A stretch of DNA of 48,128 nt from an uncultured bacterium (GCA_937910695.1 CALEMW010000193.1:1-48128), one strand, 5' to 3'. Numbered from the stretch's first letter, positions 32,399 through 40,731 are shown. Translations and numbers: made by a program. The notes: generated by a model not told the origin, from the letters alone.

Positions 32399-33424
32399 AT
32401 GACCACAAAGACTTGGATGAAGGGCTGGCCGCTGATCGCCGCCGCCCTCCTGTTCGCGGCCTGGACGCTGCCCGCCATGGCTCAGGACGAGGGCTCCGAC
32501 GAGGATCTGGGAGAACTCATTTCCGAGGTCGGCCAGATCTACGCCGAGGGCTACCTGGCTCCTCTGGTTTCGGGCTTCGGCATCAATCAGAACGCCGGGC
32601 TATACCACACTGCAGCAATTCCCTTGACCGGCCTGAAGATCTCTTTCGGCCTGAAGGTCATGGCTTCTAAGCTCGACGACGAGGACAAGACATTCCGCGT
32701 CACCCGACGCGTCGATCTCTCCGATTACCTCGACCCCGGCGATCCCGGTTACGGCGATGAGGGACTGCTGGTGGCTGAAGGACCGACGGTGTTCGGCGAG
32801 GTGGGCGAAGACGGCAACGAGATCAAGGGATCGATGACCGCCTACTGGCACGGACTGCCCGTCTACACGGCCGAGGGCATCCCCGCCCTGGTAGCGAGCG
32901 ATTATGTGCCCTTGGTCGCCCCGGAGATCTCCCTGGGAGGCATCGCCGGCCTGCGTGCCACCATGCGCGGCGTGCCGATGGAATTCGACATCGGTGAGGT
33001 CGGCAAGCTGAAGTACGTAGGTTTCGGTCTCGCCTACAGCGTCAACAACCTGGCGCCGACGCTGCCAGTCGACGTGATGGTGGGCATCTTCTCGCAGAGC
33101 CTCGACATCAGTTCGACCGCCGAGGAGGCCACGTTCAGCGCCAGCGCCAAGAGCTACTACCTGGGTGTGAGCAAAGCCTTCTCTATGCTGACCGTCTACG
33201 GCGGCGTGGCAAAGGAAGAGTCATCCATGGACATCGCCTACGTGTATGACAACGGAACGCCGAACAATGCCGGAGACGATGAAGACATCGCCTTCACTCT
33301 CGACGGCATCCAGGACAAGCGCACCACCCTGGGCGCGACCCTCAACTTGGGCGTGAAGATCAACGCCGAGATGAGCATGGGGAACATGACGAGCTACGCC
33401 GGGGGCCTGATCTTCGGATTCTAG
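32399..33424 (+). CDS. Outer-membrane protein, DUF6588-like
   Basis: This 341-residue protein has a signal peptide (1-28, PAMAQ). The mature sequence starts acidic and helical, then becomes a series of amphipathic beta strands (LKYVGFGLAYSVNNL, SYYLGVSKAFSMLTVYGGVA, TTLGATLNLGVKINAEM) ending GGLIFGF with a terminal Phe, as in barrel proteins. The overall layout resembles the DUF6588 family found in FCB bacteria. GGAGG lies six bases before the ATG. It pairs with the preceding lipoprotein and is followed by a strong terminator. Confidence 0.8.
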   Translation: MTTKTWMKGWPLIAAALLFAAWTLPAMAQDEGSDEDLGELISEVGQIYAEGYLAPLVSGFGINQNAGLYHTAAIPLTGLKISFGLKVMASKLDDEDKTFRVTRRVDLSDYLDPGDPGYGDEGLLVAEGPTVFGEVGEDGNEIKGSMTAYWHGLPVYTAEGIPALVASDYVPLVAPEISLGGIAGLRATMRGVPMEFDIGEVGKLKYVGFGLAYSVNNLAPTLPVDVMVGIFSQSLDISSTAEEATFSASAKSYYLGVSKAFSMLTVYGGVAKEESSMDIAYVYDNGTPNNAGDDEDIAFTLDGIQDKRTTLGATLNLGVKINAEMSMGNMTSYAGGLIFGF

Positions 33425-33445
33425 TTCGACGACTGTTCACACAGA

Positions 33446-33476
33446 GAGGGCGGACCCTAAGGTCCGCCCTCCCTTT
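33446..33476 (+). terminator. Rho-independent terminator after the lipoprotein/barrel operon
   Basis: An 11-bp stem GAGGGCGGACC / GGTCCGCCCTC with loop CTAA is followed by CCTTTTT. It lies 22 bases after the stop and also faces the convergent hypothetical gene. Confidence 0.92.
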
Positions 33477-33499
33477 TTCATCCCCCCGTACTCACGGGG

Positions 33500-34120
33500 T
33501 CAGCTGAAGGCTCTCTTCTCGGCCAGGTCCCCGTTCTCGAGAAACCGCCGCCAGTGCTCCAGGGCCAGATCCGAGATCTGCCAGGCGCCGTGATCGTCCT
33601 CGAGAGAGCGCACGACCGAGCCGTGTTCTCCAGCACCTTCGTGTTCCCGCCGGTGCCGCGCCACGCCGGGCAGCAGCACCCCCACGGTGTAGAAGAGCCG
33701 CAACGCCTCGTTGGTCCAGGTCACAACGCACTCCGACGGGCCGGCATCCACGTGGGCTCCGTAACGCAGAAGATCGGCCACCTGGCTCGATCGCAGGCTC
33801 TGCACCCGCCATGACAAACAGGTCACGGCGTGCAGACGAATGAAACCCTGCTTGCGGTACGTCGCAAAGACGGGATAACCGCCCGACGTCCACATTTCGC
33901 CAAGCAGACTCACCGACCTCAGCCCGCTGATCGAGCCCGAAGGCAGAACAGAGAGCACGCGCTGGACATCGCGCTTGGAGAGCGGGTGAACGACGGGCAT
34001 GGCCACGGGCGTGACGATGACCCGGGTCGGACTCAGTGAGACCGTGTTACCGGGTCGATCGGCCGTTGTGGTCGGACGATGATTGCCGTCGCGCAGGTTG
34101 GAGAACGGATTCCTGTTCAT
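33500..34120 (-). CDS. Hypothetical protein, possibly a degenerate zincin-like fold
   Basis: This 206-residue cytoplasmic protein has no signal peptide. The central part (LSKRDVQRVLSVLPSGSISG, LRSVSLLG, ATYRKQGFIRLHA) and the later EALRLFYTVGVLLPGVARH resemble a family of small putative metallopeptidases. There the sequence after LLRFYL..VLL is normally HELGHH, and here it is PGVARH. If that relation is right the zinc site is lost. GGAGG lies four bases before the ATG. A promoter match is upstream, with a leader of about 190 bases. The function is unknown and I hold the family idea loosely. Confidence 0.7.
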   Translation of the reverse strand: MNRNPFSNLRDGNHRPTTTADRPGNTVSLSPTRVIVTPVAMPVVHPLSKRDVQRVLSVLPSGSISGLRSVSLLGEMWTSGGYPVFATYRKQGFIRLHAVTCLSWRVQSLRSSQVADLLRYGAHVDAGPSECVVTWTNEALRLFYTVGVLLPGVARHRREHEGAGEHGSVVRSLEDDHGAWQISDLALEHWRRFLENGDLAEKRAFS

Positions 34121-34317
34121 GTCGCCTCCTTCAGCCATCCATCCGCGGGCGGGGAGCAGATGGCCGCAAGGCCTGTGCCTCGCAGATCAGGGGACGTTGG
34201 GCTGGAGAGGGAGCGGTTCCGCCTTGGTGACACCCCACGAACCACCTGGCGAAGCTTGATGACCGATCGATGTCCTTCTCAGAGGCCTCGAAGCTACGGC
34301 TGCTCTCTCACATGGTC

Positions 34318-34347
34318 AGTATATGAACTCCAGTCAGTCTGTTGCAA
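34318..34347 (-). promoter_or_regulatory. Candidate sigma-70 promoter for the hypothetical gene at 33500
   Basis: On the minus strand TTGCAA (34347-34342), 18 bases, TATACT (34323-34318). The -10 box matches 5 of 6. Confidence 0.4.
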
Positions 34348-34424
34348 ATCCGGCCCTTCTGGGTCTTGATTAATCATCATGAGGACCCCCGGTGCCTCGA
34401 AGCGTCTTTGATGGATGATGATCC

Positions 34425-34452
34425 GTTAGAATGGTGGCCATTCTGATCTAAC
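34425..34452. repeat. Imperfect palindrome
   Basis: AGAATGG (34428-34434) and CCATTCT (34438-34444) form a 7-bp perfect stem with a TGG loop, and GTT/AAC extend it outwards across a five-base bulge. It could be a protein-binding operator or a weak terminator for the TonB operon, 140 bases past the TPR stop. Confidence 0.45.
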
Positions 34453-34589
34453 CGATTGATTATCAGCGTCTCAATTGAAAATACTCATGCAATTAGGGTG
34501 ATTCCACCTGATCGGAGCCCAAATGACGATCCATCAGGAGTTTCTAGCGGGCCGCGACACCCCTCCAACCCTGTCGAAAGGTCGTGTAC

Positions 34590-35663
34590 TCACTCGGCCA
34601 TGATTTCGCAGTGGCGGAGGCGGGCCTGAATATCGTCATCGGAGGAAAGGGCGAGGCTGGAGCGGTAGGCGGCCGCGGCCTGGGCGTAACGCTCCTGTTC
34701 GAGACGGACGTCGCCAAGCAGTGCCCAGAGCCGGGCGTTGGGCGACGTTGAAGTGATCGCCTGCAGCACCAGGGCCGCATCGTCGTAACGGTGGGCGGCC
34801 ATCCAGGCCGAGGCCAAACGCTCGGCCTGATCGCCGTCGGGGGCCGTACCGAAGACTTCGGCATATTGGGCGGCGGCCATGGCGGGGACACCGGCGGCGA
34901 ACAGAAGGTCTCCGAGTCGCGAGCGGTCGGCTGGCGACAGCGGACGCAGCCAATCGGCGGCTTCGAGAGCCGCTGCGGCTCCCGTCAGATCATCAACGGA
35001 TTGCCGCGCCTGAGAAACCAGGATCCAGGCCTCGGGGTCGTCGGCGTGGATCGTGATGCAGCGCTCGGCCGCACGTCGCGCGAGAGCCGGCATTGCGGCA
35101 TAGACCGCCGCGGTGAGAACGGTGCGCAGCTGTTCAACATTCGGCTGCCCCGCGATATCGAGAAACTCGTCGGCCAACGTCGCCGCGCCGGAGGCATCGT
35201 CGGCGAGCAGGCGGGCGACAACGGCGTCGTGCAGCAGGGCCGGACCCTCCTCCGGCTGCAGACGCCAGGCTGCTTCGAGAGCTACTGCGGCGATGCCGTA
35301 CGCTCCGGTGGCCAGGGCGGCGCCCGCCCGCGTCAGCTGAACGTCCCGCGAACGCGGTTCGAGCTCGGCGGCCAGGTTCAGGTGCTCCAGGGCTTCGGCG
35401 TCGCGACCGAGATGCCGCAGACTCAGGGCAAGGTGGAGACGCAGCAGATGGTGGTCGTTTTCCGGGTGATCGATGAGGGTCTCGGTCAACACCGCCACGG
35501 CGCGTTCATGATCGCCGGCGTCGCGGTACTTCTGCGTGGCGGCCAGGGCGCGACGGGCGCGGCCGGGGGCGCGGGAGGGGTCGTCCACACTCTGGGCGTA
35601 AGCGGTGGCGACGGTCAGGACCGCCGTCAACAGAATCAACATGGGTACCGTGCGTCGCGGCAT
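34590..35663 (-). CDS. TPR protein of the TonB operon
   Basis: This 357-residue protein has a signal peptide (1-23, ATAYAQ). It is an array of tetratricopeptide-like helical hairpins from about residue 35 to the end, for example AAQYAEVFGTAPDGDQAERL and AAAAYRSSLALSSDDDIQARL. It should sit in the periplasm. The ATG is two bases after the tonB stop. A TPR gene at the end of DUF3450-ttpC-exbB-exbD-tonB operons is the arrangement known from Vibrio and Shewanella, where it may help to organise the complex. It is the last gene of this operon. Confidence 0.88.
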   Translation of the reverse strand: MPRRTVPMLILLTAVLTVATAYAQSVDDPSRAPGRARRALAATQKYRDAGDHERAVAVLTETLIDHPENDHHLLRLHLALSLRHLGRDAEALEHLNLAAELEPRSRDVQLTRAGAALATGAYGIAAVALEAAWRLQPEEGPALLHDAVVARLLADDASGAATLADEFLDIAGQPNVEQLRTVLTAAVYAAMPALARRAAERCITIHADDPEAWILVSQARQSVDDLTGAAAALEAADWLRPLSPADRSRLGDLLFAAGVPAMAAAQYAEVFGTAPDGDQAERLASAWMAAHRYDDAALVLQAITSTSPNARLWALLGDVRLEQERYAQAAAAYRSSLALSSDDDIQARLRHCEIMAE

Positions 35664-35665
35664 GC

Positions 35666-36286
35666 TCAGGACCCCAACTGGAAGACGACCGTGGTGACCA
35701 TCCAGGCCGCGACCGGCTCACCGTCGATCACGCCCGGCTCGACGCGCCAGGTGGGGACCGTCTTGATCACGGCATCTTCGAACCAGCCAGGATTGGTGGC
35801 CTCGAGGATCGTTACGTCGCTGATGGCGCCGTCGGCGTTCACGAGGAACCGCACGCGCACATCGCCGGCTTGGCTGCGTTGCTGAGCGCGGTATGGGTAC
35901 GCCGGTGCGAGGCGCGTCACGATGCGCGGTGGTGAATCCAGATCCCCGGCTTCGAACACGAGACCGTCGGTGTCGAAGCGCGGCGACGGCAGCGACAGGT
36001 CGGGAATAGCGAGGCCCAGATCGAGGTTCGGCGCCGACAACGACGGCCGCTGGATGTCGGGAGTGAAGTCCTGTTCGGGTTTGGGCTTCGGCGGTTCCGG
36101 GTCGGGCGTGCGCGCCTTCTCCTGTGCTGTCTCTTGCACCATGTTCACAAGCCCTACAGGCATCGACGAAAGCGGCGGCACCGACAGCGCTCGCTCGCCC
36201 TGCAGCAGGCCCGACACGAGAAGCAGCAACAGATTGGCACCCAGTCCGGCCGCCAACGCCAAAGGCAGTCGCGTGCGCGCTGTCAC
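35666..36286 (-). CDS. tonB: TonB energy-transducing protein
   Basis: This 206-residue protein has one N-terminal membrane helix (about 8-28). A Pro-rich periplasmic spacer follows (DPEPPKPKPEQ). The C-terminal TonB domain contains PAYPYRAQQRSQAGDVRVRF, then ISDVTILEATNPGWFEDAVI and PTWRVEPGVIDGEPV. TonB carries proton-motive energy from ExbB/ExbD to outer-membrane receptors. The start is GTG 36286 with GAGG seven bases upstream and a GTGA overlap with the exbD stop; longer forms would run into exbD. No TonB-dependent receptor is in the window. Confidence 0.94.
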   Translation of the reverse strand: MTARTRLPLALAAGLGANLLLLLVSGLLQGERALSVPPLSSMPVGLVNMVQETAQEKARTPDPEPPKPKPEQDFTPDIQRPSLSAPNLDLGLAIPDLSLPSPRFDTDGLVFEAGDLDSPPRIVTRLAPAYPYRAQQRSQAGDVRVRFLVNADGAISDVTILEATNPGWFEDAVIKTVPTWRVEPGVIDGEPVAAWMVTTVVFQLGS

Positions 36287-36708
36287 GGGCCGTCCTCTTC
36301 GTCGCGGCGAGCGGCAAGGCTCACGTCCGACGCTCCGGCCTGGCGGCACTGATCCATGACCTGCACCACGACGCCCGTTTCGCTGCGCCGGTCGGCCACG
36401 ATCACCACGCCGCCGTCCGGAGATTCCGCGAGAGCACGCTCGACATGGGCCCGCACACTGCGTACGTCGATACGCCTGCCTTCGTAGAACACATCGCCTT
36501 CGTCGGTCACGCCGATCATGATGGTGGCGCGTTCCTTGGTCACGGCCGTGGCCGCGATCGAGCGCGTGACATCGATGCCCGTCTCCTTGACGAAGCTCGT
36601 AGTCACGACGAAGAAGATCAGCAGCAGGAAGACCATGTCGATCAGCGGACCCATGTTGATGTCGACCCGATCGCTGCCCCCCCGCAGGGATTTGCGGACA
36701 TTGATCAT
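36283..36708 (-). CDS. exbD: ExbD biopolymer transport protein
   Basis: This 141-residue protein has a single helix MGPLIDMVFLLLIFFVVTTSF, with the conserved Asp (D26) that takes part in proton passage. A periplasmic domain of about 95 residues follows (VTKERATIMIG, GGVVIVADRRSETGVVVQVM). The start overlaps the exbB stop (ATGA) and the end overlaps tonB (GTGA). It forms the stator with ExbB. Confidence 0.95.
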   Translation of the reverse strand: MINVRKSLRGGSDRVDINMGPLIDMVFLLLIFFVVTTSFVKETGIDVTRSIAATAVTKERATIMIGVTDEGDVFYEGRRIDVRSVRAHVERALAESPDGGVVIVADRRSETGVVVQVMDQCRQAGASDVSLAARRDEEDGP

Positions 36709-37316
36709 GCCGCCGCCTCCCGTTCCTCGATGGTGCGTTCCAGGACCGTCAACGTTTCGGTGAGCTGATGGTCGAGACGTCGCGCGCGGCGCGACAGCAG
36801 GGCTCCGAACATCAATCCTGGAATGGCGACCAGAAGTCCCGACTGGGTGGTGACCAGAGCCTGAGAAAGTCCTCCGGCCAGTTCGCGGGCGTTGCCGGTG
36901 CCGAAGACCGCGATCACGTCGAAGGCGCGCACCATGCCCGTCACCGTACCGAGCAGGCCCAGCAGCGGCGCCACCGCCGCGAGTACCGAGATGAATGCAA
37001 TCCCCCTGCGCAATTCCGGGCGCAGACGGGCGACCTCGTGCCTCAACAGCTCCAGATCAACAGCGGGTCGGCCGGTGCGACCGTCGAGGAAGGCCCGCAC
37101 GAGTCGGGCTCGCAAGCCCTCGCCCTCGGGAACGGGTGCCGCGCCGCGCACAACGTTCACCGCAGCGGTCAAATCGGTGTCCTCGCGGCCGAGCGTGCGC
37201 AGGGCCAACCAACGGTCGGCCACCAGGGTCCACAGCGCCAGGGAGCAGATCCCCAACGGCACCATGATCCAGCCGCCGCGCGCCAGGTGTTCGACGATGC
37301 CGCGCCAGGCCTCCAC
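36705..37316 (-). CDS. exbB: ExbB/TolQ proton channel protein
   Basis: This 203-residue protein has three membrane segments: near the N-terminus (IMVPLGICSLALWTLVA) and two in the MotA/TolQ/ExbB domain (SVLAAVAPLLGLLGTVTGMV; LSQALVTTQSGLLVAIPGLM). The start is GTG 37316, overlapping the upstream TAG by one base, with AAGGAG eight bases before. An in-frame extension upstream is only the shadow of the neighbouring gene. It provides the channel for ExbD and TonB. Confidence 0.94.
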   Translation of the reverse strand: MEAWRGIVEHLARGGWIMVPLGICSLALWTLVADRWLALRTLGREDTDLTAAVNVVRGAAPVPEGEGLRARLVRAFLDGRTGRPAVDLELLRHEVARLRPELRRGIAFISVLAAVAPLLGLLGTVTGMVRAFDVIAVFGTGNARELAGGLSQALVTTQSGLLVAIPGLMFGALLSRRARRLDHQLTETLTVLERTIEEREAAA

Positions 37317-38707
37317 TAGCTGCGCTCCTTCTCGATGACGTTGGTCAAGCCGATGGCCTTTTCCTCCATGTCCCCCACCACCTTGTCCACACGGCGCGAA
37401 AGCCAGGTGTGGACGAGCATGATGGGAATCGCTACGGCCAGACCCAGCTCGGTGGTCACCAATGCTTCGCTGATGCCTCCGGACATCAGACGCGGATCGC
37501 TGGTGCCGAACAGGGTGATCACGCGGAAAGTGTCGATCATGCCGGTGACCGTACCGAGCAGCCCCAGCAGCGGAGCTACGGCGCCGATGATGGCCAGGGC
37601 CGAGATCCCGCGCTCCAGCCGCGGCAATTCTCTCAAAATCGATTCCTGCAGCACGCTTTCGATGGTCTCGCGCCGCTCGCCGCGCACGGCCAGACCGGCC
37701 CGCAGCACACGCACCACGGGCCAACCCTTGCCGGCATGGCTTTCGGCCAGGGCCTCGCAGGCAGACCAATCGCCTCTGGACGCCAGAGTGTCGACCTCGC
37801 CCATGAGGCGGTCGGTGTCGCCGTGCACGCGCCGGAGTTTCAACAGCCGTTCCACGGTGATCACCAGGGCCACAAGAGCCAGCCCGAGGATCGGCCAGAC
37901 GACCGGACCCCCCGCCTCCAGCTGATCGCGCAGAGAGGAACCGTGGGCGATCTGCCGCAGGGCGGCGCCACCGCTCAGGTCGATGGGGGCGCGGGACCCC
38001 TTACCGTCGAGCCACGATGCCAGAGCACGGCGCAGGCCGCGGGGAGGCCGGCCGGCCTGGGCGGTCAGACGACGGTCGTCGGGGGACCACTCCAGGAAGC
38101 CGACGCCATCGTCGTCGCGGTACACTGCGGCGAAGCGGCCGAGCATCACCACATCACCGATCACATCGCGGCCGTCACGGCCGCCGTACTCCAAGGCCCG
38201 ACGTTCAATGCGACCGGACAGGGCGATTTCTTCGAGCAGGAGATCCGCCATCACGGCAATGTCGTCGAGGTCCGGGAAATACCCTTCACGCATGACCGGC
38301 GCCAGGCGCTCGAGCCTGTCCGGTCGGCCGGCGCTCACAAGCGATTGACGCAGCAGCGACTCGAGATCTCGGGCCGCCACGCGCACGTTGCCGGAAATCT
38401 CGCGGACGCTCAGTTCCCGTTCGGCCCAGTCGTCTTCAAGATCGTCGCGTTGGCGGGTCAGGGTGTTCTGGCGGTCATGATTGGAGTCGATGGTATCGCT
38501 GAGGGAATCGCGCCGGGCTTGAAGGACGGCAATGGCACGGGTCAGCGCCTCACGATCGTCGAAGATGCCCTGGCGGGCCTCGGCGGCCTCGTCGGCGGCA
38601 ACGGAACGCTCGGCTTCGGCACGGCGCCAGGCTTCGCGCAGGTCCTGGCCCGAGGCGGATCCCACAAACAGGAGTGCGGTGCAGACGGTGAGAAGGATGT
38701 TCCTCAT
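37316..38707 (-). CDS. ttpC: TtpC-like MotA/TolQ/ExbB protein with periplasmic coiled-coil domain
   Basis: This 463-residue protein has a signal peptide (1-20), then a long helical periplasmic part (about 21-240) with coiled-coil character (RDSLSDTIDSNHDRQNTLTR). A helix at about 273-290 and an ExbB-type channel domain (AIIGAVAPLLGLLGTVTGMI at about 365; GGISEALVTTELGLAVAIPI) follow. In Vibrio, TtpC is an essential extra part of the TonB2 system, thought to extend its reach across the periplasm. Both ends overlap their neighbours (ATGA at 38707). Confidence 0.92.
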   Translation of the reverse strand: MRNILLTVCTALLFVGSASGQDLREAWRRAEAERSVAADEAAEARQGIFDDREALTRAIAVLQARRDSLSDTIDSNHDRQNTLTRQRDDLEDDWAERELSVREISGNVRVAARDLESLLRQSLVSAGRPDRLERLAPVMREGYFPDLDDIAVMADLLLEEIALSGRIERRALEYGGRDGRDVIGDVVMLGRFAAVYRDDDGVGFLEWSPDDRRLTAQAGRPPRGLRRALASWLDGKGSRAPIDLSGGAALRQIAHGSSLRDQLEAGGPVVWPILGLALVALVITVERLLKLRRVHGDTDRLMGEVDTLASRGDWSACEALAESHAGKGWPVVRVLRAGLAVRGERRETIESVLQESILRELPRLERGISALAIIGAVAPLLGLLGTVTGMIDTFRVITLFGTSDPRLMSGGISEALVTTELGLAVAIPIMLVHTWLSRRVDKVVGDMEEKAIGLTNVIEKERS

Positions 38708-39480
38708 GGAGCGATCCTCCCTACCGGCAGGCTCAGCACTTCAACCGGTCGCAAACGGGCGGCCATGTCCATGGCCAGGCCCACGGTGCGCCGCTCGCCT
38801 TCAGGCAACTCGATCCAGGTATCGGCGGCGGGATCCCAGGTGCCGACGCGTTTGCCGTCGGGGGTACGCCAGAACAGCGACAGGCGGCCGATGCGCAACA
38901 TGTCGACGGTCAGAACGACACCGTCCACATCGATACGTTCGCCGGTCATTTCCACGCTGCCGCCATAGGCGGCTTCCACCTGCAGGGACTCCAGCAAACG
39001 GCGCAGCTTCTCGGCGGCGGGCACGTCGGGCCGAACAAGCTCGCGGCGCAGACCAGCCAATCGCAGTGCCCTCTCCTCACCCAGGAACGGTGTGTCTAAT
39101 GCAACCGCGTCTTCGAGCCGGTCGAGAATGGTAAGCAGCGAATCCTGAAGGCTAGCCTCCAGGCGGTCGGACTCCGCCAGCCGACGGCTCAATTCGTCGA
39201 CGCGTTCTTGAAGCGCCGCAGTGCGAGCCGACTCGAGTTCGGCTCGTTCATCCAACCAGTCCACCTCGTGGTTCAGGGCCCGCCAGCGCGCTCGCAACGC
39301 CTCACGCTCCACTGCCCAGGCATCCTGCTGAACCTGAGTGTCGCGCCTGGTCTCGATGGCGTCCGCCGCGGCGGTGCCAAGATCCTGGTCGGCGACTACG
39401 GGCGACGGGGCGACGATGACGACAACCCATGTCGCCGCTGCTGCTGCGAATCCCCATGCCGTTCTTGACCAACGACTCAT
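38704..39480 (-). CDS. DUF3450 periplasmic protein of the TonB operon
   Basis: This 258-residue protein has a signal peptide (1-30, SPVVADQ). An N-terminal coiled coil (about 60-120) precedes an alpha/beta C-terminal domain, with RIGRLSLFWRTPDGKRVGTW and LEVEAAYGGSVEMTGE-like segments matching DUF3450. This family occurs almost only next to ttpC-type genes and is presumed to partner TtpC. AAAGGA lies four bases before the ATG; the regulator gene ends 14 bases upstream. Confidence 0.9.
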   Translation of the reverse strand: MSRWSRTAWGFAAAAATWVVVIVAPSPVVADQDLGTAAADAIETRRDTQVQQDAWAVEREALRARWRALNHEVDWLDERAELESARTAALQERVDELSRRLAESDRLEASLQDSLLTILDRLEDAVALDTPFLGEERALRLAGLRRELVRPDVPAAEKLRRLLESLQVEAAYGGSVEMTGERIDVDGVVLTVDMLRIGRLSLFWRTPDGKRVGTWDPAADTWIELPEGERRTVGLAMDMAARLRPVEVLSLPVGRIAP

Positions 39481-39494
39481 GGTGTCCTTTCTGG

Positions 39495-39992
39495 TCAGTT
39501 CTTCGATTCTTCTTCGGTATGGATCAGGTCACAGGAATCACAATGTTCCTTGGGCTTGTCCTGGCAGAAATATCCGAAACCATCGACCCAGTCGGCGGAG
39601 CCCCGCGGGCAACGATCGGTGTATTCGATGAAGCTCACCAGCCGATCGAGGATGACCCGCGGCATATTGTGTTCCATGCGGCAGGCTGCGTCTTCACTGG
39701 TCTGTTCGTCGACATGGAGTATGCGCACGAAGAAATCACGCAGAGCCTGGTGGCGGCGGATCACCTCGAGAGCTCGCCGCGATCCCTCCTGGGTCAAGGT
39801 CACCACACCATAGGGTTCATAATTGATCAACTTCTTGTCCGACAAGATCTTGAGTGCCTGCGTGACCGACGAACTGTTGACCCCGAGACGCTGAACCAGA
39901 TCTTTCGAGCGGGCCACCAGCTTAGCCTCCACTACATGGTAGATGGCTTCCAGATAGTCTTCCTGGCTGGAGCTGAGGTCCGTGGCGGCCAT
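39495..39992 (-). CDS. DtxR/MntR family metal-dependent repressor
   Basis: This 165-residue protein opens with SSSQEDYLEAIYHVVEAKL, then a winged helix (LGVNSSSVTQALKILSDKKL, then GVVTLTQEG) and the dimerisation/metal domain (RRHQALRDFFVRILHVDE; ACRMEHNMPRVILDRLVSFI). The Cys, Glu and His in ACRMEH fit the DtxR/MntR primary metal site. A Cys cluster at the end (CQDKPKEHCDSC) is unusual and may bind iron or zinc. ATG 39992 is favoured by AAGGA seven bases upstream. As the first gene of the TonB operon it probably senses Fe(II) or Mn(II) and represses its own operon. Confidence 0.92.
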   Translation of the reverse strand: MAATDLSSSQEDYLEAIYHVVEAKLVARSKDLVQRLGVNSSSVTQALKILSDKKLINYEPYGVVTLTQEGSRRALEVIRRHQALRDFFVRILHVDEQTSEDAACRMEHNMPRVILDRLVSFIEYTDRCPRGSADWVDGFGYFCQDKPKEHCDSCDLIHTEEESKN

Positions 39993-40021
39993 GACGGAGT
40001 CCTTGATCGGGGGAATCAACG

Positions 40022-40071
40022 AACAATGTTAGGGACATCACGAATTTGCCATGCTGCACGTTCTATGTCAA
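40022..40071 (-). promoter_or_regulatory. Promoter and candidate operator of the regulator/TonB operon
   Basis: On the minus strand there is a perfect TTGACA (40071-40066), 17 bases, then CAAATT (40048-40043). Just past the expected start lies the palindrome AACAATGTT (40022-40030), a size and position suitable for a repressor site. Confidence 0.45.
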
Positions 40072-40076
40072 ACGAA

Positions 40077-40104
40077 GGCGCCGGATCCGTACGAATCCGG
40101 CGCC
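40077..40104 (-). terminator. Terminator of the PepF/lipoprotein operon
   Basis: A 10-bp perfect stem GGCGCCGGAT / ATCCGGCGCC has an eight-base loop. Read on the minus strand it is followed by TTCGTTTG. It lies 25 bases past the lipoprotein stop and insulates the next operon. Confidence 0.8.
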
Positions 40105-40128
40105 ACGTTCTTGTCGAGAACAGCAATC

Positions 40129-40731
40129 TCAGTCGGTCAGCCGGACGCTGTCGAAGAATGCTTTGATTTCAGGATCGGTGTACAGTCCGTCGTCCAGCCC
40201 CCAGGCCATGACCATCAGCACGCGGCCCTGGTCGATGAAGCCCTCGATCCATACCTGACGAGTGCCTTCACGCTCACCGCAGAGAGCCGCTACTCCTTCG
40301 CGGCCCTGGCGTTCGATCGGCCGCTGCTTGCGGATCTCCACCCCGAGAGATGAAATGATCTCGCCGATCGTCGTGGTCACGGCATCCGGACTGGGCATCC
40401 CCCCGTCCGTCATTTCGTTGTAGACGGTAACGCGGGCGCCGCGGTTCATGTCGCCGTCGCGCTGACAAGTCATGTCGACGACGGCGAAGTCTCCCGGGTT
40501 CCGACTCGATGGAATGGTCCTCGTTCGCAACTGTGCACACCCGGAGGGCCAGACAGCTTCGAAACGACCTTCTTTCGAGGCGGAAAGATGCGCCTCGTTG
40601 AAGGCGAGAGCTTCGTTCTCCGGCCCGACAGCCAAGGAATCCACGGCGTCCGTCTGTTCATGGGCGGCGTCGTCGGCACCGCACCCCGCGAACAGCGCGA
40701 GCCAGACGATCAGGCCGAGGCGACGAATCAT
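40129..40731 (-). CDS. Lipoprotein of unknown function, coupled to PepF
   Basis: This 200-residue protein has a lipoprotein signal (LGLIVWLALFAGC, Cys 17). The mature part has four further cysteines and a mixed alpha/beta pattern ending IEGFIDQGRVLMVMAWGLDD and KAFFDSVRLT, reminiscent of small envelope proteins that monitor or bind ligands; I cannot name the family. The start overlaps the pepF stop (ATGA), with GGAGG seven bases upstream, so the two are translationally coupled. A strong terminator follows. Confidence 0.8.
   Translation of the reverse strand: MIRRLGLIVWLALFAGCGADDAAHEQTDAVDSLAVGPENEALAFNEAHLSASKEGRFEAVWPSGCAQLRTRTIPSSRNPGDFAVVDMTCQRDGDMNRGARVTVYNEMTDGGMPSPDAVTTTIGEIISSLGVEIRKQRPIERQGREGVAALCGEREGTRQVWIEGFIDQGRVLMVMAWGLDDGLYTDPEIKAFFDSVRLTD

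Larger units (their letters stand above)
34121..34589. other. A+T-richer intergenic region, about 470 bases
   Basis: It separates the TPR gene end from the hypothetical gene start, both on the minus strand. It holds a promoter match (34318-34347) and an imperfect palindrome (34425-34452). No gene is seen. The base composition is clearly lower in GC than its surroundings (34300-34530). Confidence 0.5.

Noticed and set aside
34425-34452. Palindrome with GTTAGAA and ATCTAAC considered as an attC site
   Set aside because: The core motifs are in the reverse order and no GTTRRRY partner is found at a suitable distance.
36705-37769. 354-residue form of the ExbB gene with a long N-terminus
   Set aside because: The first 151 residues are the wrong frame of the TtpC gene; GTG 37316 has a ribosome binding site and stop-start overlap.
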